The translations under genes and the position numbers were made by a program. A DNA stretch of 64,000 bases from Chrysopilus asiliformis (Eukaryota > Arthropoda > Insecta > Diptera > Rhagionidae): the NCBI GenBank assembly GCA_964034945.1, contig OZ035961.1:59632084-59696083 (forward strand). Reading direction: 5' to 3'. Under the pieces are notes generated by a model, which was given only the letters and a program-made list of their open reading frames with translations, was not told the DNA's origin and did not search any database. Positions 26,531 to 37,823 of the stretch are shown one piece after another. Within the stretch, counting starts at the first letter, position 1. Each line of letters starts with the position of its first letter.

Positions 26531-27716
26531 ATCAAAATTGGAAAAAGGGGCGTGGCCGAGTTAAGCCCCGCCCCCTTTCAGAAATCGATTTCCCATCAAA
26601 ATTGGAAAAAGGGGCGTGGCCGAGTTAAGCCCCGCCCCCTCTCAGAAATCGATTTCCCATCAAAATTGGAAAAAGGGGCGTGGCCGAGTGAAGCCCCGCC
26701 CCCTCTCAGAAATCGATTTCCCATCAAAATTGGAAAAAGGGGCGTGGCCGAGTGAAGCCCCGCCCCCTCTCAGAAATCGATTTCCCATTAAAATTGGAAA
26801 AAGGGGCGTGGCCGAGTTAAGCCCCACCCCCTCTCAGAAATCGATTTCCCATCAAAATTGGAAAAAGGGGCGTGGCCGAGTTAAGCCCCGCCCCCTCTCA
26901 GAAAACGATTTCCCATCAAAATTGGAAAAAGGGGCGTGGCCGAGTGAAGCCCCGCCCCCTCTCAGAAATCGATTTCCCATCAAAATTGGAAAAAGGGGCG
27001 TGGCCGAGTTAAGCCCCGCCCCCTCTCAGAACTCGATTTCCCATCAAAATTGGAAAAAAGGGGGTGGCCGAGTTAAGCCCCGCACTCTCTCAGAAATCGA
27101 TTTCCCATCAAAATTGGAAAAAAGGGGGTGGCCGAGTTAAGCCCCGCACTCTCTCAGAAATCGATTTCCCATCAAAATTGGAAAAAGGGGCGTGGCCGAG
27201 TTAAGCCCCGCCCCCTCTCAGAAATCGATTTCCCATCAAAATTGGAAAAAGGGGCGTGGCCGAGTTAAGCCCCGCCCCCTCTCAGAAATCGATTTCCCAT
27301 CAAAATTGGAAAAAGGGGCGTGGCCGAGTTAAGCCCCGCCCCCTTTCAGAAATCGATTTCCCATCAAAATTGGAAAAAGGGGCGTGGCCGAGTTAAGCCC
27401 CGCCCCCTCTCAGAAATCGATTTCCCATCAAAATTGGAAAAAGGGGCGTGGCCGAGTGAAGCCCCGCCCCCTCTCAGAAATCGATTTCCCATCAAAATTG
27501 GAAAAAGGGGCGTGGCCGAGTGAAGCCCCGCCCCCTCTCAGAAATCGATTTCCCATTAAAATTGGAAAAAGGGGCGTGGCCGAGTTAAGCCCCACCCCCT
27601 CTCAGAAATCGATTTCCCATCAAAATTGGAAAAAGGGGCGTGGCCGAGTTAAGCCTCGCCCCCTCCCAGAAATCGATTTCCCATCAAAATTGGAAAAAGG
27701 GGCGTGGCCGATTTAA
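25720..27716. repeat. 832-bp then 768-bp re-duplication of a satellite segment
   Basis: The segment starting at the CCCCCTTTCAG monomer at 25,720 reappears at 26,552 (832 bp, 13 monomers) and at 27,320 (768 bp, 12 monomers). The middle copy is chimeric: at about 26,881 it switches to an AGAAAACG, AGAACTCG and GCACTC marker series otherwise seen near 28,980-29,200 and 11,890-12,070. The third copy, 27,320-27,716, matches 25,720-26,116. Confidence 0.85.
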
Positions 27717-28863
27717 GCCCCGTCCCCTCTCAGAAATCGATTTCCCATCAAAATTGGAAAAAGGGGCGTGGCCGAGTTAAGCCCCGCCCCCTCTCAGAAA
27801 TCGATTTCCCATCAAAATTGGAAAAAGGGGCGTGGCCGAGTTCAGCCCGCCTCCTCTCAGAAATCGATTTCCCATCAAAATTGGAAAAAGGGGCGTGGCC
27901 GAGTTAAGCCCCGCCCCCTCTCAGAAATCGATTTCCCATCAAAATTGGAAAAAGGGGCGTGGCCGAGTTAAGTCCCGCCCCCTCTCAGAAATCGATTTCC
28001 CATCAAAATTGGAAAAAGGGGCGTGGCCGAGTGAAGCCCCGCCCCCTCTCAGAAATCGATTTCCCATCAAAATTGGAAAAAGGGGCGTGGCCGAGTTAAG
28101 CCCCGCCCCGTCTCAGAAATCGATTTCCCAACAAAATTGGAAAAACGGGCGTGGCCGAGTTAAGCCCCGCCCCCTCTCAGAAATCGATTTCCCATCAAAA
28201 TTGAAAAAAGGGGCGTGGCCGAGTTAAGCCCCGCCCCCTCTCAGAAATCGATTTCCCATCAAAATTGGAAAAAGGGGCGTGGCCGAGTGAAGCCCCGCCC
28301 CCTCTCAGAAATCGATTTCCCATCAAAATTGGAAAAAGGGGCGTGGCCGAGTGAAGCCCCGCCCCCTCTCAGAAATCGATTTCCCATTAAAATTGGAAAA
28401 AGGGGCGTGGCCGAGTTAAGCCCCACCCCCTCTCAGAAATCGATTTCCCATCAAAATTGGAAAAAGGGGCGTGGCCGAGTTAAGCCCCGCCCCCTCTCAG
28501 AAATCGATTTCCCATCAAAATTGGAAAAAGGGGCGTGGCCGAGTTAAGCCCCACCCCCTCTCAGAAATCGATTTCCCATCAAAATTGGAAAAAGGGGCGT
28601 GGCCGAGTTAAGCCCCGCCCCCTCAGAAATCGATTTCCCATCAAAATTGGAAAAAGGGGCGTGGCCGAGTTAAGCCCCGCCCCCTCTCAGAAATCGATTT
28701 CCCATCAAAATTGGAAAAAGGGGCGTGGCCGAGTGAAGCCCCGCCCCCTCTCAGAAATCGATTTCCCATCAAAATTGGAAAAAGGGGCGTGGCCGAGTTA
28801 AGCCCCGCCCCTCTCAGAAATCGATTTCCCATCAAAATTGGAAAAAGGGGCGTGGCCGAGTTA

Positions 28864-31444
28864 AGCCCCGCCCCCTCTCAGAAATCGATTTCCCATCAAA
28901 ATTGGAAAAAGGGGGGTGGCCGAGTTAAGCCCCGCCCCCTTTCAGAAATCGATTTCCCATCAAAATTGGAAAAAGGGGCGTGGCCGAGTTAAGCCCCGCC
29001 CCCTCTCAGAAAACGATTTCCCATCAAAATTGGAAAAAGGGGCGTGGCCGAGTGAAGCCCCGCCCCCTCTCAGAAATCGATTTCCCATCAAAATTGGAAA
29101 AAGGGGCGTGGCCGAGTTAAGCCCCGCCCCCTCTCAGAACTCGATTTCCCATCAAAATTGGAAAAAAGGGGGTGGCCGAGTTAAGCCCCGCACTCTCTCA
29201 GAAATCGATTTCCCATCAAAATTGGAGAAAGGGGCGTGGCCGAGTTAAGCCCCGCCCCCTCTCAGAAATCGATTTCCCATCAAAATTGGAAAAAGGGGGG
29301 TGGCCGAGTTAAGCCCCGCCCCCTTTCAGAAATCGATTTCCCATCAAAATTGGAAAAAGGGGCGTGGCCGAGTTAAGCCCCGCCCCCTCTCAGAAAACGA
29401 TTTCCCATCAAAATTGGAAAAAGGGGCGTGGCCGAGTGAAGCCCCGCCCCCTCTCAGAAATCGATTTCCCATCAAAATTGGAAAAAGGGGCGTGGCCGAG
29501 TTAAGCCCCGCCCCCTCTCAGAAATCGATTTCCCATCAAAATTGGAAAAAAGGGGGTGGCCGAGTTAAGCCCCGCACTCTCTCAGAAATCGATTTCCCAT
29601 CAAAATTGGAAAAAGGGGCGTGGCCGAGTTAAGCCCCGCCCCCTCTCAGAAATCGATTTCCCATCAAAATTGGAAAAAGGGGCGTGGCCGAGTTAAGCCC
29701 CGCCCCCTCTCAGAAATCGATTTCCCATCAAAATTGGAAAAAGGGGCGTGGCCGAGTTAAGCCCCGCCCCCTTTCAGAAATCGATTTCCCATCAAAATTG
29801 GAAAAAGGGGCGTGGCCGAGTTAAGCCCCGCCCCCTCTCAGAAATCGATTTCCCATCAAAATTGGAAAAAGGGGCGTGGCCGAGTGAAGCCCCGCCCCCT
29901 CTCAGAAATCGATTTCCCATCAAAATTGGAAAAAGGGGCGTGGCCGAGTGAAGCCCCGCCCCCTCTCAGAAATCGATTTCCCATTAAAATTGGAAAAAGG
30001 GGCGTGGCCGAGTTAAGCCCCACCCCCTCTCAGAAATCGATTTCCCATCAAAATTGGAAAAAGGGGCGTGGCCGAGTTAAGCCTCGCCCCCTCCCAGAAA
30101 TCGATTTCCCATCAAAATTGGAAAAAGGGGCGTGGCCGATTTAAGCCCCGTCCCCTCTCAGAAATCGATTTCCCATCAAAATTGGAAAAAGGGGCGTGGC
30201 CGAGTTAAGCCCCGCCCCCTCTCAGAAATCGATTTCCCATCAAAATTGGAAAAAGGGGCGTGGCCGAGTTAAGCCCCGCCCCCTCTCAGAAATCGATTTC
30301 CCATCAAAATTGGAAAAAGGGGCGTGGCCGAGTTAAGCCCCGCCCCCTCTCAGAAATCGATTTTCCATCAAAATTGGAAAAAGGGGCGTGGCCGTGTTAA
30401 GCCCCGCCCCCTCTCAGAAATCGATTTCCCATCAAAATTGGAAAAAGGGGCGTGGCCGAGTTAAGCCCCGCCCCCTCTCAGAAATCGATTTCCCATCAAA
30501 ATTGGAAAAAGGGGCGTGGCCGAGTTAAGCCCCGCCCCCTCTCAGAAATCGATTTCCCATCAAAATTAGAAAAAGGGGCGTGGCCGAGTCAAGCCCCGCC
30601 CCCTCTCAGAAATCGATTTCCCATCAAAATTGGAAAAAGGGGCGTGGCCGAGTTAAGCCCCGCCCCCTCTCAGAAATCGATTTCCCATCAAAATTGGAAA
30701 AAGGAGCGTGGCCGAGTTAAGTCCTGCCCCTCTCAGAAATCGATTTCCCATCAAAATTGGAAAAAGGGGCGTAGCCGAGTTAAGACCCGCCCCCTCAGAA
30801 ATCGATTTCCCATCAAAATTGGAAAAAGGGGCGTGGCCGAGTTAAGCCCCGCCCCCTCTCAGAAATCGATTTCCCATCAAAATTGGAAAAAGGGGCGTGG
30901 TCGAGTTAAGCCCCGCCCCCTCTCAGAAATCGATTTCCCATCAAAATTGGAAAAAGGGGCGTGGCCGAGTGAAGCCCCGCCCCCTCTCAGAAATCGATTT
31001 CCCATCAAAATTGGAAAAAGGGGCGTGGCCGAGTTAAGCCCCGCCCCCTCTCAGAAATCGATTTCCCATTAAAATTGGAAAAAGGGGCGTGGCCGAGTTA
31101 AGCCCCGCCCCCTCTCAGAAATCGATTTCCCATCAAAATTGGAAAAAGGGGCGTGGCCGAGTTAAGGCCCGCCCCCTCTCAGAAATCGATTTCCCATCAA
31201 AATTGGAAAAAGGGGCGTTGCCGAGTTAAGCCCCGCCCCCTCTCAGAAATCGATTTCCCATCAAAATTGGAAAAAGGGGCGTGGCCGAGTTAAGCCCCGC
31301 CCCCTCTCAGAAATCGATTTCCCATCAAAATTGGAAAAAGGGGCGTGACCGAGTTAAGCCCCGCCCCCTCTCAGAAATCGATTTCCCATCAAAATTGGAA
31401 AAAAGGGCGTGGCCGAGTTAAGCCCCGCCCCCTCTCAGAAATCG
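28864..31444. repeat. Copy of 16,540-19,120 at an offset of 12,324 bp
   Basis: Markers at 16,592, 16,976, 17,424, 17,488 and 18,128 recur exactly 12,324 bp later at 28,916, 29,300, 29,748, 29,812 and 30,452, as does the GCGTTGCCGAG monomer near 18,889. The segment just before it (27,768 to about 28,860) instead matches 24,508 onward at offset 3,260, so the junction near 28,860 joins two separately derived blocks. The copies part at about 31,345, which reads GTGACCGAG, and at the CCCCTCAAAATT monomer near 31,450. Confidence 0.87.
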
Positions 31445-31845
31445 ATTTCCCCTCAAAATTGGAAAAAGGGGCGTGGCCGAGTCAAGCCCCGCCCCCTCTC
31501 AGAAATCGCTTTCCCATCAAAATTGGAAAAAGGGGCGTGGCCGAGTGAAGCCCCGCCCCCTCTCAGAAAACGATTTCCCATCAAAATTGGAAAAAGGGGC
31601 GTGGCCGAGTTAAGCCCCGCCCCCTCTCAGAAATCGATTTCCCATCAAAATTGAAAAAAAGGGGGTGGCCGAGTTAAGCCCCGCACTCTCTCAGAAATCG
31701 ATTTCCCATCAAAATTGGAAAAAAGGGCGTGGCTTAGCTAAGCCCCGCCCCCTTCGCAGAAATCGATTTCCCATCAAAATTGAAAGAGGGGCGTGGCCTA
31801 GCTAAGCCCCGCCACCTCTCAGAAATCGATTTCCCATCAAAATTG
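31290..31845. repeat. Block repeated at 33,052-33,607 (offset 1,762 bp)
   Basis: The series CCCCTCAAAATT, ATCGCTTTCCC, AGAAAACG, TTGAAAAAAAGGGGG, GCACTC and then a palindromic TTAGCTAA dimer is found here and again 1,762 bp downstream; 31,409 equals 33,171 and the dimer at 31,722 equals that at 33,486. After the dimer the two copies diverge: this one leads into two 49-bp monomers, the other into ordinary monomers. Confidence 0.85.
31722..31820. repeat. Divergent palindromic TTAGCTAA monomer dimer, copy 1
   Basis: Two adjacent monomers replace the usual spacer CGAGTTAA with TTAGCTAA or CTAGCTAA. The GC arms then join through a self-complementary centre, giving a near-perfect 28-bp inverted repeat (GGGGCGTGGCTTA facing TAAGCCCCGCCCC, one mismatched pair). 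The first monomer also reads CCCCCTTCGCAG and ends TTGAAAGAGGGG instead of TTGGAAAAAGGGG. Confidence 0.9.
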
Positions 31846-31851
31846 GAAAAA

Positions 31852-31949
31852 GGGGCGTGGCCCCCTTTCAGAAATCGATTTCCCATCAAAATTGGAAAAA
31901 GGGGCGTGGCCCCCTTTCAGAAATCGATTTCCCATCAAAATTGGAAAAA
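31852..31949. repeat. Two 49-bp deleted monomers
   Basis: Two successive units read GGGGCGTGGCCCCCTTTCAG, losing 15 bp of the GC-rich half (the spacer and most of the second GC arm). Unit starts are 31,852, 31,901 and 31,950, giving exact 49-bp spacing. Being adjacent and identical, they probably arose as one deletion followed by duplication. Confidence 0.92.
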
Positions 31950-33485
31950 GGGGCGTGGCCGAGTTAAGCCCCGCCCCCTCTCAGAAAACGATTTCCCATC
32001 AAAATTGGAAAAAGGGGCGTGGCCGAGTGAAGTCCCGCCCCCTCTCAGAAATCGATTTCCCATCAAAATTGGAAAAAGGGGCGTGGCCGAGTTAAGCCCC
32101 GCACTCTCTCAGAAATCGATTTCCCATCAAAATTGGAAAAAGGGGCGTGGCCGAGTTAAGCCCCGCCCCCTCTCAGAAATCGATTTCCCATCAAAATTGG
32201 AAAAAGGGGCGTGGCCGAGTTAAGCCCCGCCCCCTCTCAGAAATCGATTTCCCATCAAAATTGGAAAAAGGGGCGTGGCCGAGTTAAGCCCCGCCCCCTT
32301 TCAGAAATCGATTTCCCATCAAAATTGGAAAAAGGGGCGTGGCCGAGTTAAGCCCCGCCCCCTCTCAGAAATCGATTTCCCATCAAAATTGGAAAAAGGG
32401 GCGTGGCCGAGTTAAGCCCCGCCCCCTCTCAGAAATCGATTTCCCATCAAAATTGGAAAAAGGGGCGTGGCCGAGTGAAGCCCCGCCCCCTCTCAGAAAT
32501 CGATTTCCCATTAAAATTGGAAAAAGGGGCGTGGCCGAGTTAAGCCCCACCCCCTCTCAGAAATCGATTTCCCATCAAAATTGGAAAAAGGGGCGTGGCC
32601 GAGTTAAGCCTCGCCCCCTCCCAGAAATCGATTTCCCATCAAAATTGGAAAAAGGGGCGTGGCCGATTTAAGCCCCGTCCCCTCTCAGAAATCGATTTCC
32701 CATCAAAATTGGAAAAAGGGGCGTGGCCGAGTTAAGCCCCGCCCCCTCTCAGAAATCGATTTCCCATCAAAATTGGAAAAAGGGGCGTGGCCGAGTTAAG
32801 CCCCGCCCCCTCTCAGAAATCGATTTCCCATCAAAATTGGAAAAAGGGGCGTGGCCGAGTTAAGCCCCGCCCCCTCTCAGAAATCGATTTCCCATCAAAA
32901 TTGGAAAAAGGGGCGTGGCCGAGTTAAGCCCCGCCCCCTCTCAGAAATCGATTTCCCATCAAAATTAGAAAAAGGGGCGTGGCCGAGTCAAGCCCCGCCC
33001 CCTCTCAGAAATCGATTTCCCATCAAAATTGGAAAAAGGGGCGTGGCCGAGTTAAGGCCCGCCCCCTCTCAGAAATCGATTTCCCATCAAAATTGGAAAA
33101 AGGGGCGTGGCCGAGTTAAGCCCCGCCCCCTCTCAGAAATCGATTTCCCATCAAAATTGGAAAAAAGGGCGTGGCCGAGTTAAGCCCCGCCCCCTCTCAG
33201 AAATCGATTTCCCCTCAAAATTGGAAAAAGGGGCGTGGCCGAGTCAAGCCCCGCCCCCTCTCAGAAATCGCTTTCCCATCAAAATTGGAAAAAGGGGCGT
33301 GGCCGAGTGAAGCCCCGCCCCCTCTCAGAAAACGATTTCCCATCAAAATTGGAAAAAGGGGCGTGGCCGAGTTAAGCCCCGCCCCCTCTCAGAAATCGAT
33401 TTCCCATCAAAATTGAAAAAAAGGGGGTGGCCGAGTTAAGCCCCGCACTCTCTCAGAAATCGATTTCCCATCAAAATTGGAAAAA

Positions 33486-33583
33486 GGGGCGTGGCTTAGC
33501 TAAGCCCCGCCCCCTTCGCAGAAATCGATTTCCCATCAAAATTGAAAGAGGGGCGTGGCCTAGCTAAGCCCCGCCACCTCTCA
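33486..33583. repeat. Divergent palindromic TTAGCTAA monomer dimer, copy 2
   Basis: Same two-monomer structure as at 31,722, lying 1,762 bp downstream as part of the duplicated block. It shares the CCACCTCTCAG variant in the monomer that follows. Confidence 0.9.
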
Positions 33584-35343
33584 GAAATCGATTTCCCATC
33601 AAAATTGGAAAAAGGGGCGTGGCCGAGTTAAGTCCCGCCCCCTCTCAGAAATCGATTTCCCATCAAAATTGGAAAAAGGGGCGTGGCCGAGTTAAGTCCC
33701 GCCCCCTCTCAGAAATCGATTTCCCATCAAAATTGGAAAAAGGGGCGTGGCCGAGTTAAGCCCCGCCCCGTCTCAGAAATCGATTTCCCAACAAAATTGG
33801 AAAAAGGGGCGTGGCCGAGTTAAGCCCCGCCCCCTCTCAGAAATCGATTTCCCATCAAAATTGGAAAAAGGGGCGTGCCCGATTTAAGCCCCGTCCCCTC
33901 TCAGAAATCGATTTCCCATCAAAATTGGAAAAAGGGGCGTGGCCGAGTTAAGCCCCGCCCCCTCTCAGAAATCGATTTCCCATCAAAATTGGAAAAAGGG
34001 GCGTGGCCGAGTTAAGCCCCGCCCCCTCTCAGAAATCGATTTCCCATCAAAATTGGAAAAAGGGGCGTGGCCGAGTTAAGCCCCGCCCCCTCTCAGAAAT
34101 CGATTTCCCATCAAAATTGGAAAAAGGGGCGTGACCGAGTTAAGTCCCGCCCCCTCTCAGAAATCGATTTCCCATCAAAATTGGAAAAAGGGGCGTGGCC
34201 GAGTTAAGCCACGCCCCCTCTCAGAAATCGATTTCCCATCAAAATTGGAAAAAGGGGCGTGGCCGAGTCAAGCCCCGCCCCCTGTCAGAAATCGATTTCC
34301 CATCAAAATTGGAAAAAGGGGCGTGGCCGAGTTAAGCCCCGCCCCCTCTCAGAAATCTATTTCCCATCAAAATTGGAAAAAGGAGCGTGGCCGAGTGAAG
34401 CCCCGCCCCCTCTCAGAAATCGATTTCCCATCAAAATTGGAAAAAAGGGCGTGGCCGAGTTAAGCCCCGCCCCCTCTCAGAAATCGATTTCCCATCAAAA
34501 TTGGAAAAAAGGGGGTGGCCGAGTTAAGCCCCGCCCCCTCTCAGAAATCGATTTCCCATCAAAATTGGAAAAAGGGGCGTAGCCGAGTTAAGCCCCGCCC
34601 CCTCTCAGAAATCGATTTCCCATCAAAATTGGAAAAAGGGGCGTGGCCAAGTTAAGCCCCGCCCCCTCTCAGAAATCGATTTCCCATCAAAATTAGAAAA
34701 AGGGGCGTGGCCGAGTCAAGCCCCGCCCCCTCTCAGAAATCGATTTCCCATCAAAATTGGAAAAAGGGGCGTGGCCGAGTTAAGCCCCGCCCCCTCTCAG
34801 AAATCGATTTCCCATCAAAATTGGAAAAAGGAGCGTGGCCGAGTTAAGTCCTGCCCCTCTCAGAAATCGATTTCCCATCAAAATTGGAAAAAGGGGCGTA
34901 GCCGAGTTAAGACCCGCCCCCTCAGAAATCGATTTCCCATCAAAATTGGAAAAAGGGGCGTGGCCGAGTTAAGCCCCGCCCCCTCTCAGAAATCGATTTC
35001 CCATCAAAATTGGAAAAAGGGGCGTGGTCGAGTTAAGCCCCGCCCCCTCTCAGAAATCGATTTCCCATCAAAATTGGAAAAAGGGGCGTGGCCGAGTGAA
35101 GCCCCGCCCCCTCTCAGAAATCGATTTCCCATCAAAATTGGAAAAAGGGGCGTGGCCGAGTGAAGCCCCGCCCCCTCTCAGAAATCGATTTCCCATTAAA
35201 ATTGGAAAAAGGGGCGTGGCCGAGTTAAGCCCCGCCCCCTCTCAGAAATCGATTTCCCATCAAAATTGGAAAAAGGGGCGTGGCCGAGTTAAGCCCCACC
35301 CCCTCTCAGAAATCGATTTCCCATCAAAATTGGAAAAAGGGGC

Positions 35344-35560
35344 GTGGCCGAGTTAAGCCCCGCCCCCTCTCAGAAATCGATTTTCCATCAAAATTGGAAA
35401 AAGGGGCGTGGCCGAGTTAAGCCCCGCCCCACTCAGAAATCGATTTCCCATCAAAATTGGAAAAAGGGGCGTGGCCGAGTTAAGGCCCGCCCCCTCTCAG
35501 AAATCGATTTTCCATCAAAATTGGAAAAAGGGGCGTGGCCGAGTTCAGCCCCGCCCCCTC
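35344..35560. repeat. Second unfilled paralogue of the LINE target
   Basis: Monomer order is GATTTTCC, a normal core, GTTAAGGCCCG with GATTTTCC, then GTTCAGCCCC, as at the LINE flanks. One monomer here has CCCCACTCAG. The point matching the LINE junction is 35,456/35,457. Downstream variants (ATCGCTTTCCC, AAAAAAGGGGG, TTCCCTTC) also follow in the order seen after the LINE at 43,129-43,461. Confidence 0.83.
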
Positions 35561-37242
35561 TCAGAAATCGATTTCCCATCAAAATTGGAAAAAGGGGCGT
35601 GGCCGAGTTAAGCCCCGCCCCTCTCAGAAATCGATTTCCCATCAAAATTGGAAAAAGGGGCGTGGCCGAGTCAAGCCCCGCCCCCTCTCAGAAATCGCTT
35701 TCCCATCCAAATTGGAAAAAGGGGCGTGGCCGAGTGAAGCCCCGCCCCCTCTCAGAAATCGATTTCCCATCAAAATTGGAAAAAGGGGCGTGGCCGAGTG
35801 AAGCCCCGCCCCCTCTCAGAAATCGATTTCCCATCAAAATTGGAAAAAGGGGCGTGGCCGAGTTAAGCCCCGCCCCCTCTCAGAAATCGATTTCCCATCA
35901 AAATTGGAAAAAAGGGGGTGGCCGAGTTAAGCCCCGCCCCCTCTCAGAAATCGATTTCCCTTCAAAATTGGAAAAAGGGGCGTGGCCGAGTTAAGCCCCG
36001 CCCCCTCTCAGAAATCGATTTCCCATCAAAATTGGAAAAAGGGGCGTGGACGAGTTAAGCCCCGCCCCCTCTCAGAAAACGATTTCCCATCAAAATTGGA
36101 AAAAGGGGCGTGGCCGAGTTAAGCCCCGCCCCTTCTCAGAAATCGATTTCCCATTAAAATTGGAAAAAGGGGCGTGGCCGAGTTAAGCCCCGCCCCCTCC
36201 CAGAAATCGATTTCCCCTCAAAATTGGAAAAAGGGGCGTGGCCGAGTTAAGCCCCGCCCCTTCTCAGAAGTCGATTTCCCATCAAAATTGGAAAAAGGGG
36301 CGTGGCCGAGTTAAGCCCCGCCCCCTCTCAGAAATCGATTTCCCATCAAAATTGGAAAAAGGGGCGTGGCCGAGTTAAGCCCCGCTCCCTCAGAAATCGA
36401 TTTCCCATCAAAATTGGAAAAAGGGGCGTGGCCGAGTTAAGCCCCGCCCCCTCTCAGAAATCGATTTCCCATCAAAATTGGAAAAAGGGGCGTGGCCAAG
36501 TCAAGCCCCGCCCCCTCTCAGAAATCGATTTCCCATCAAAATTGGAAAAAGGGGCGTGGCCGAGTTAAGCCCCGCCCCCTCTCAGAAATCGATTTCCCAT
36601 CAAAATTGGAAAAAGGAGCGTGGCCGAGTTAAGTCCTGCCCCTCTCAGAAATCGATTTCCCATCAAAATTGGAAAAAGGGGCGTAGCCGAGTTAAGACCC
36701 GCCCCCTCAGAAATCGATTTCCCATCAAAATTGGAAAAAGGGGCGTGGCCGAGTTAAGCCCCGCCCCCTCTCAGAAATCGATTTCCCATCAAAATTGGAA
36801 AAAGGGGCGTGGTCGAGTTAAGCCCCGCCCCCTCTCAGAAATCGATTTCCCATCAAAATTGGAAAAAGGGGCGTGGCCGAGTGAAGCCCCGCCCCCTCTC
36901 AGAAATCGATTTCCCATCAAAATTGGAAAAAGGGGCGTGGCCGAGTGAAGCCCCGCCCCCTCTCAGAAATCGATTTCCCATTAAAATTGGAAAAAGGGGC
37001 GTGACCGAGTTAAGCCCCGCCCCCTCTCAGAAATCGATTTCCCATCAAAATTGGAAAAAAGGGGGTGGCCGAGTTAAGCCCCGCCCCCTCTCAGAAATCG
37101 ATTTCCCATCAAAATTGGAAAAAGGGGCGTGGCCGAGTTAAGCCCCGCCCCCTCTCAGAAATCGATTTTCCATCAAAATTGGAAAAAGGGGCGTGGCCGA
37201 GTTAAGCCCCGCCCCCTCTCAGAAATCGATTTCCCATCAAAA

Positions 37243-37823
37243 GGGCTGGCAGCACTATTGTGAAGTGATTGTTTATTCGTTTTTCATTAATTAAGTATAG
37301 TGATTAAATCATAGTTATTGACTATTCAAGTGCAAGAATTGTTTAGTTCTGTTGATAGTACTTATCTCTTGAACATATATTGAAGAAGTTCGATTTTGTA
37401 AGAATAGACACCAATATTTTTTGTGTGTTTTTTACTTAAGTCCATACAGCAAGCATCGAGTTTTAGCGCCAATCAGATGACAGTTGAAGTTTAATTCAAA
37501 ATAACTACTAAAACCGATAGCTATTAAGGACACAAACCTGACGTTAGCATAGCTTACAACCATAACAGCGAAACAAACCACCAGTTATACATTTAGTGCT
37601 GCCACTAGACTATATCAGAAAACTGAAATAAAATAAATTATAAATTATCATAAACTGACTAATCTTAAGAACTCCGAGGGGTCGACCCGGTTCGCTTTGA
37701 TAAACGGACTTTATTTATTTACACAGTGCAATATTTTAAGCGCAATATTTTCAAGTGCAATATTGAATACACATTTTAAGCTGCTTGTTTTGTTTTTTTT
37801 ATTTTTATTTATTATTATTTTTT
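37243..37823 (+). promoter_or_regulatory. LINE 5' UTR, presumed internal promoter region
   Basis: This 581-bp AT-rich leader begins GGGCTGGCAGCACTATTG directly after satellite sequence. No coding potential is seen. Elements of this group usually carry an internal RNA polymerase II promoter here, but I cannot point to a convincing initiator or downstream element. The length and the presence of both ORFs suggest the 5' end is complete or nearly so. Confidence 0.6.
37725..37766 (+). repeat. Three short direct repeats ahead of ORF1
   Basis: Three imperfect copies of about 15 bp: GTGCAATATTTTAA, GCGCAATATTTTCAA and GTGCAATATTGAA. They end about 60 bp before the ORF1 start codons. They could bind a factor or simply be slippage products. 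Confidence 0.75.

Larger units (their letters stand above)
1..37242. repeat. 64-bp satellite array, left block (about 580 monomers)
   Basis: Uninterrupted head-to-tail tandem array. Each unit starts GGGGCGTGGCCGAGTTAAG, continues CCCCGCCCCCTCTCAG, then AAATCGATTTCCCATC, and ends AAAATTGGAAAAA, 64 bp in total. All monomers lie in the same direction. Most differ from consensus by zero to three substitutions (GTTAAG to GTGAAG or GTCAAG, ATCGAT to ATCGCT, CCCCG to CCCCA) or by 1-2 bp losses in the CCCCCTCTCAG run. Because 64 is not a multiple of three, forward reading cycles through all three frames every 192 bp, which explains the many short open frames without any gene. Nothing else interrupts this stretch. 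It may be pericentromeric or another heterochromatic satellite, but its chromosomal location cannot be read from the sequence. Confidence 0.99.

Noticed and set aside
1..37242. CRISPR-like regular repeats
   Set aside because: Units abut with no unique spacers, there are no cas genes, and the transposons are eukaryotic.
37681..37700. GGTTCGC in the LINE 5' UTR as a tRNA B-box or polymerase III promoter
   Set aside because: Only a partial match, with no A-box at suitable spacing and no tRNA fold.
37785..37823. Upstream TTG start giving ORF1 13 extra hydrophobic residues that look like a signal peptide
   Set aside because: The residues derive from a T-rich UTR stretch; two ATGs at 37,824 and 37,827 sit just before the PHD finger.
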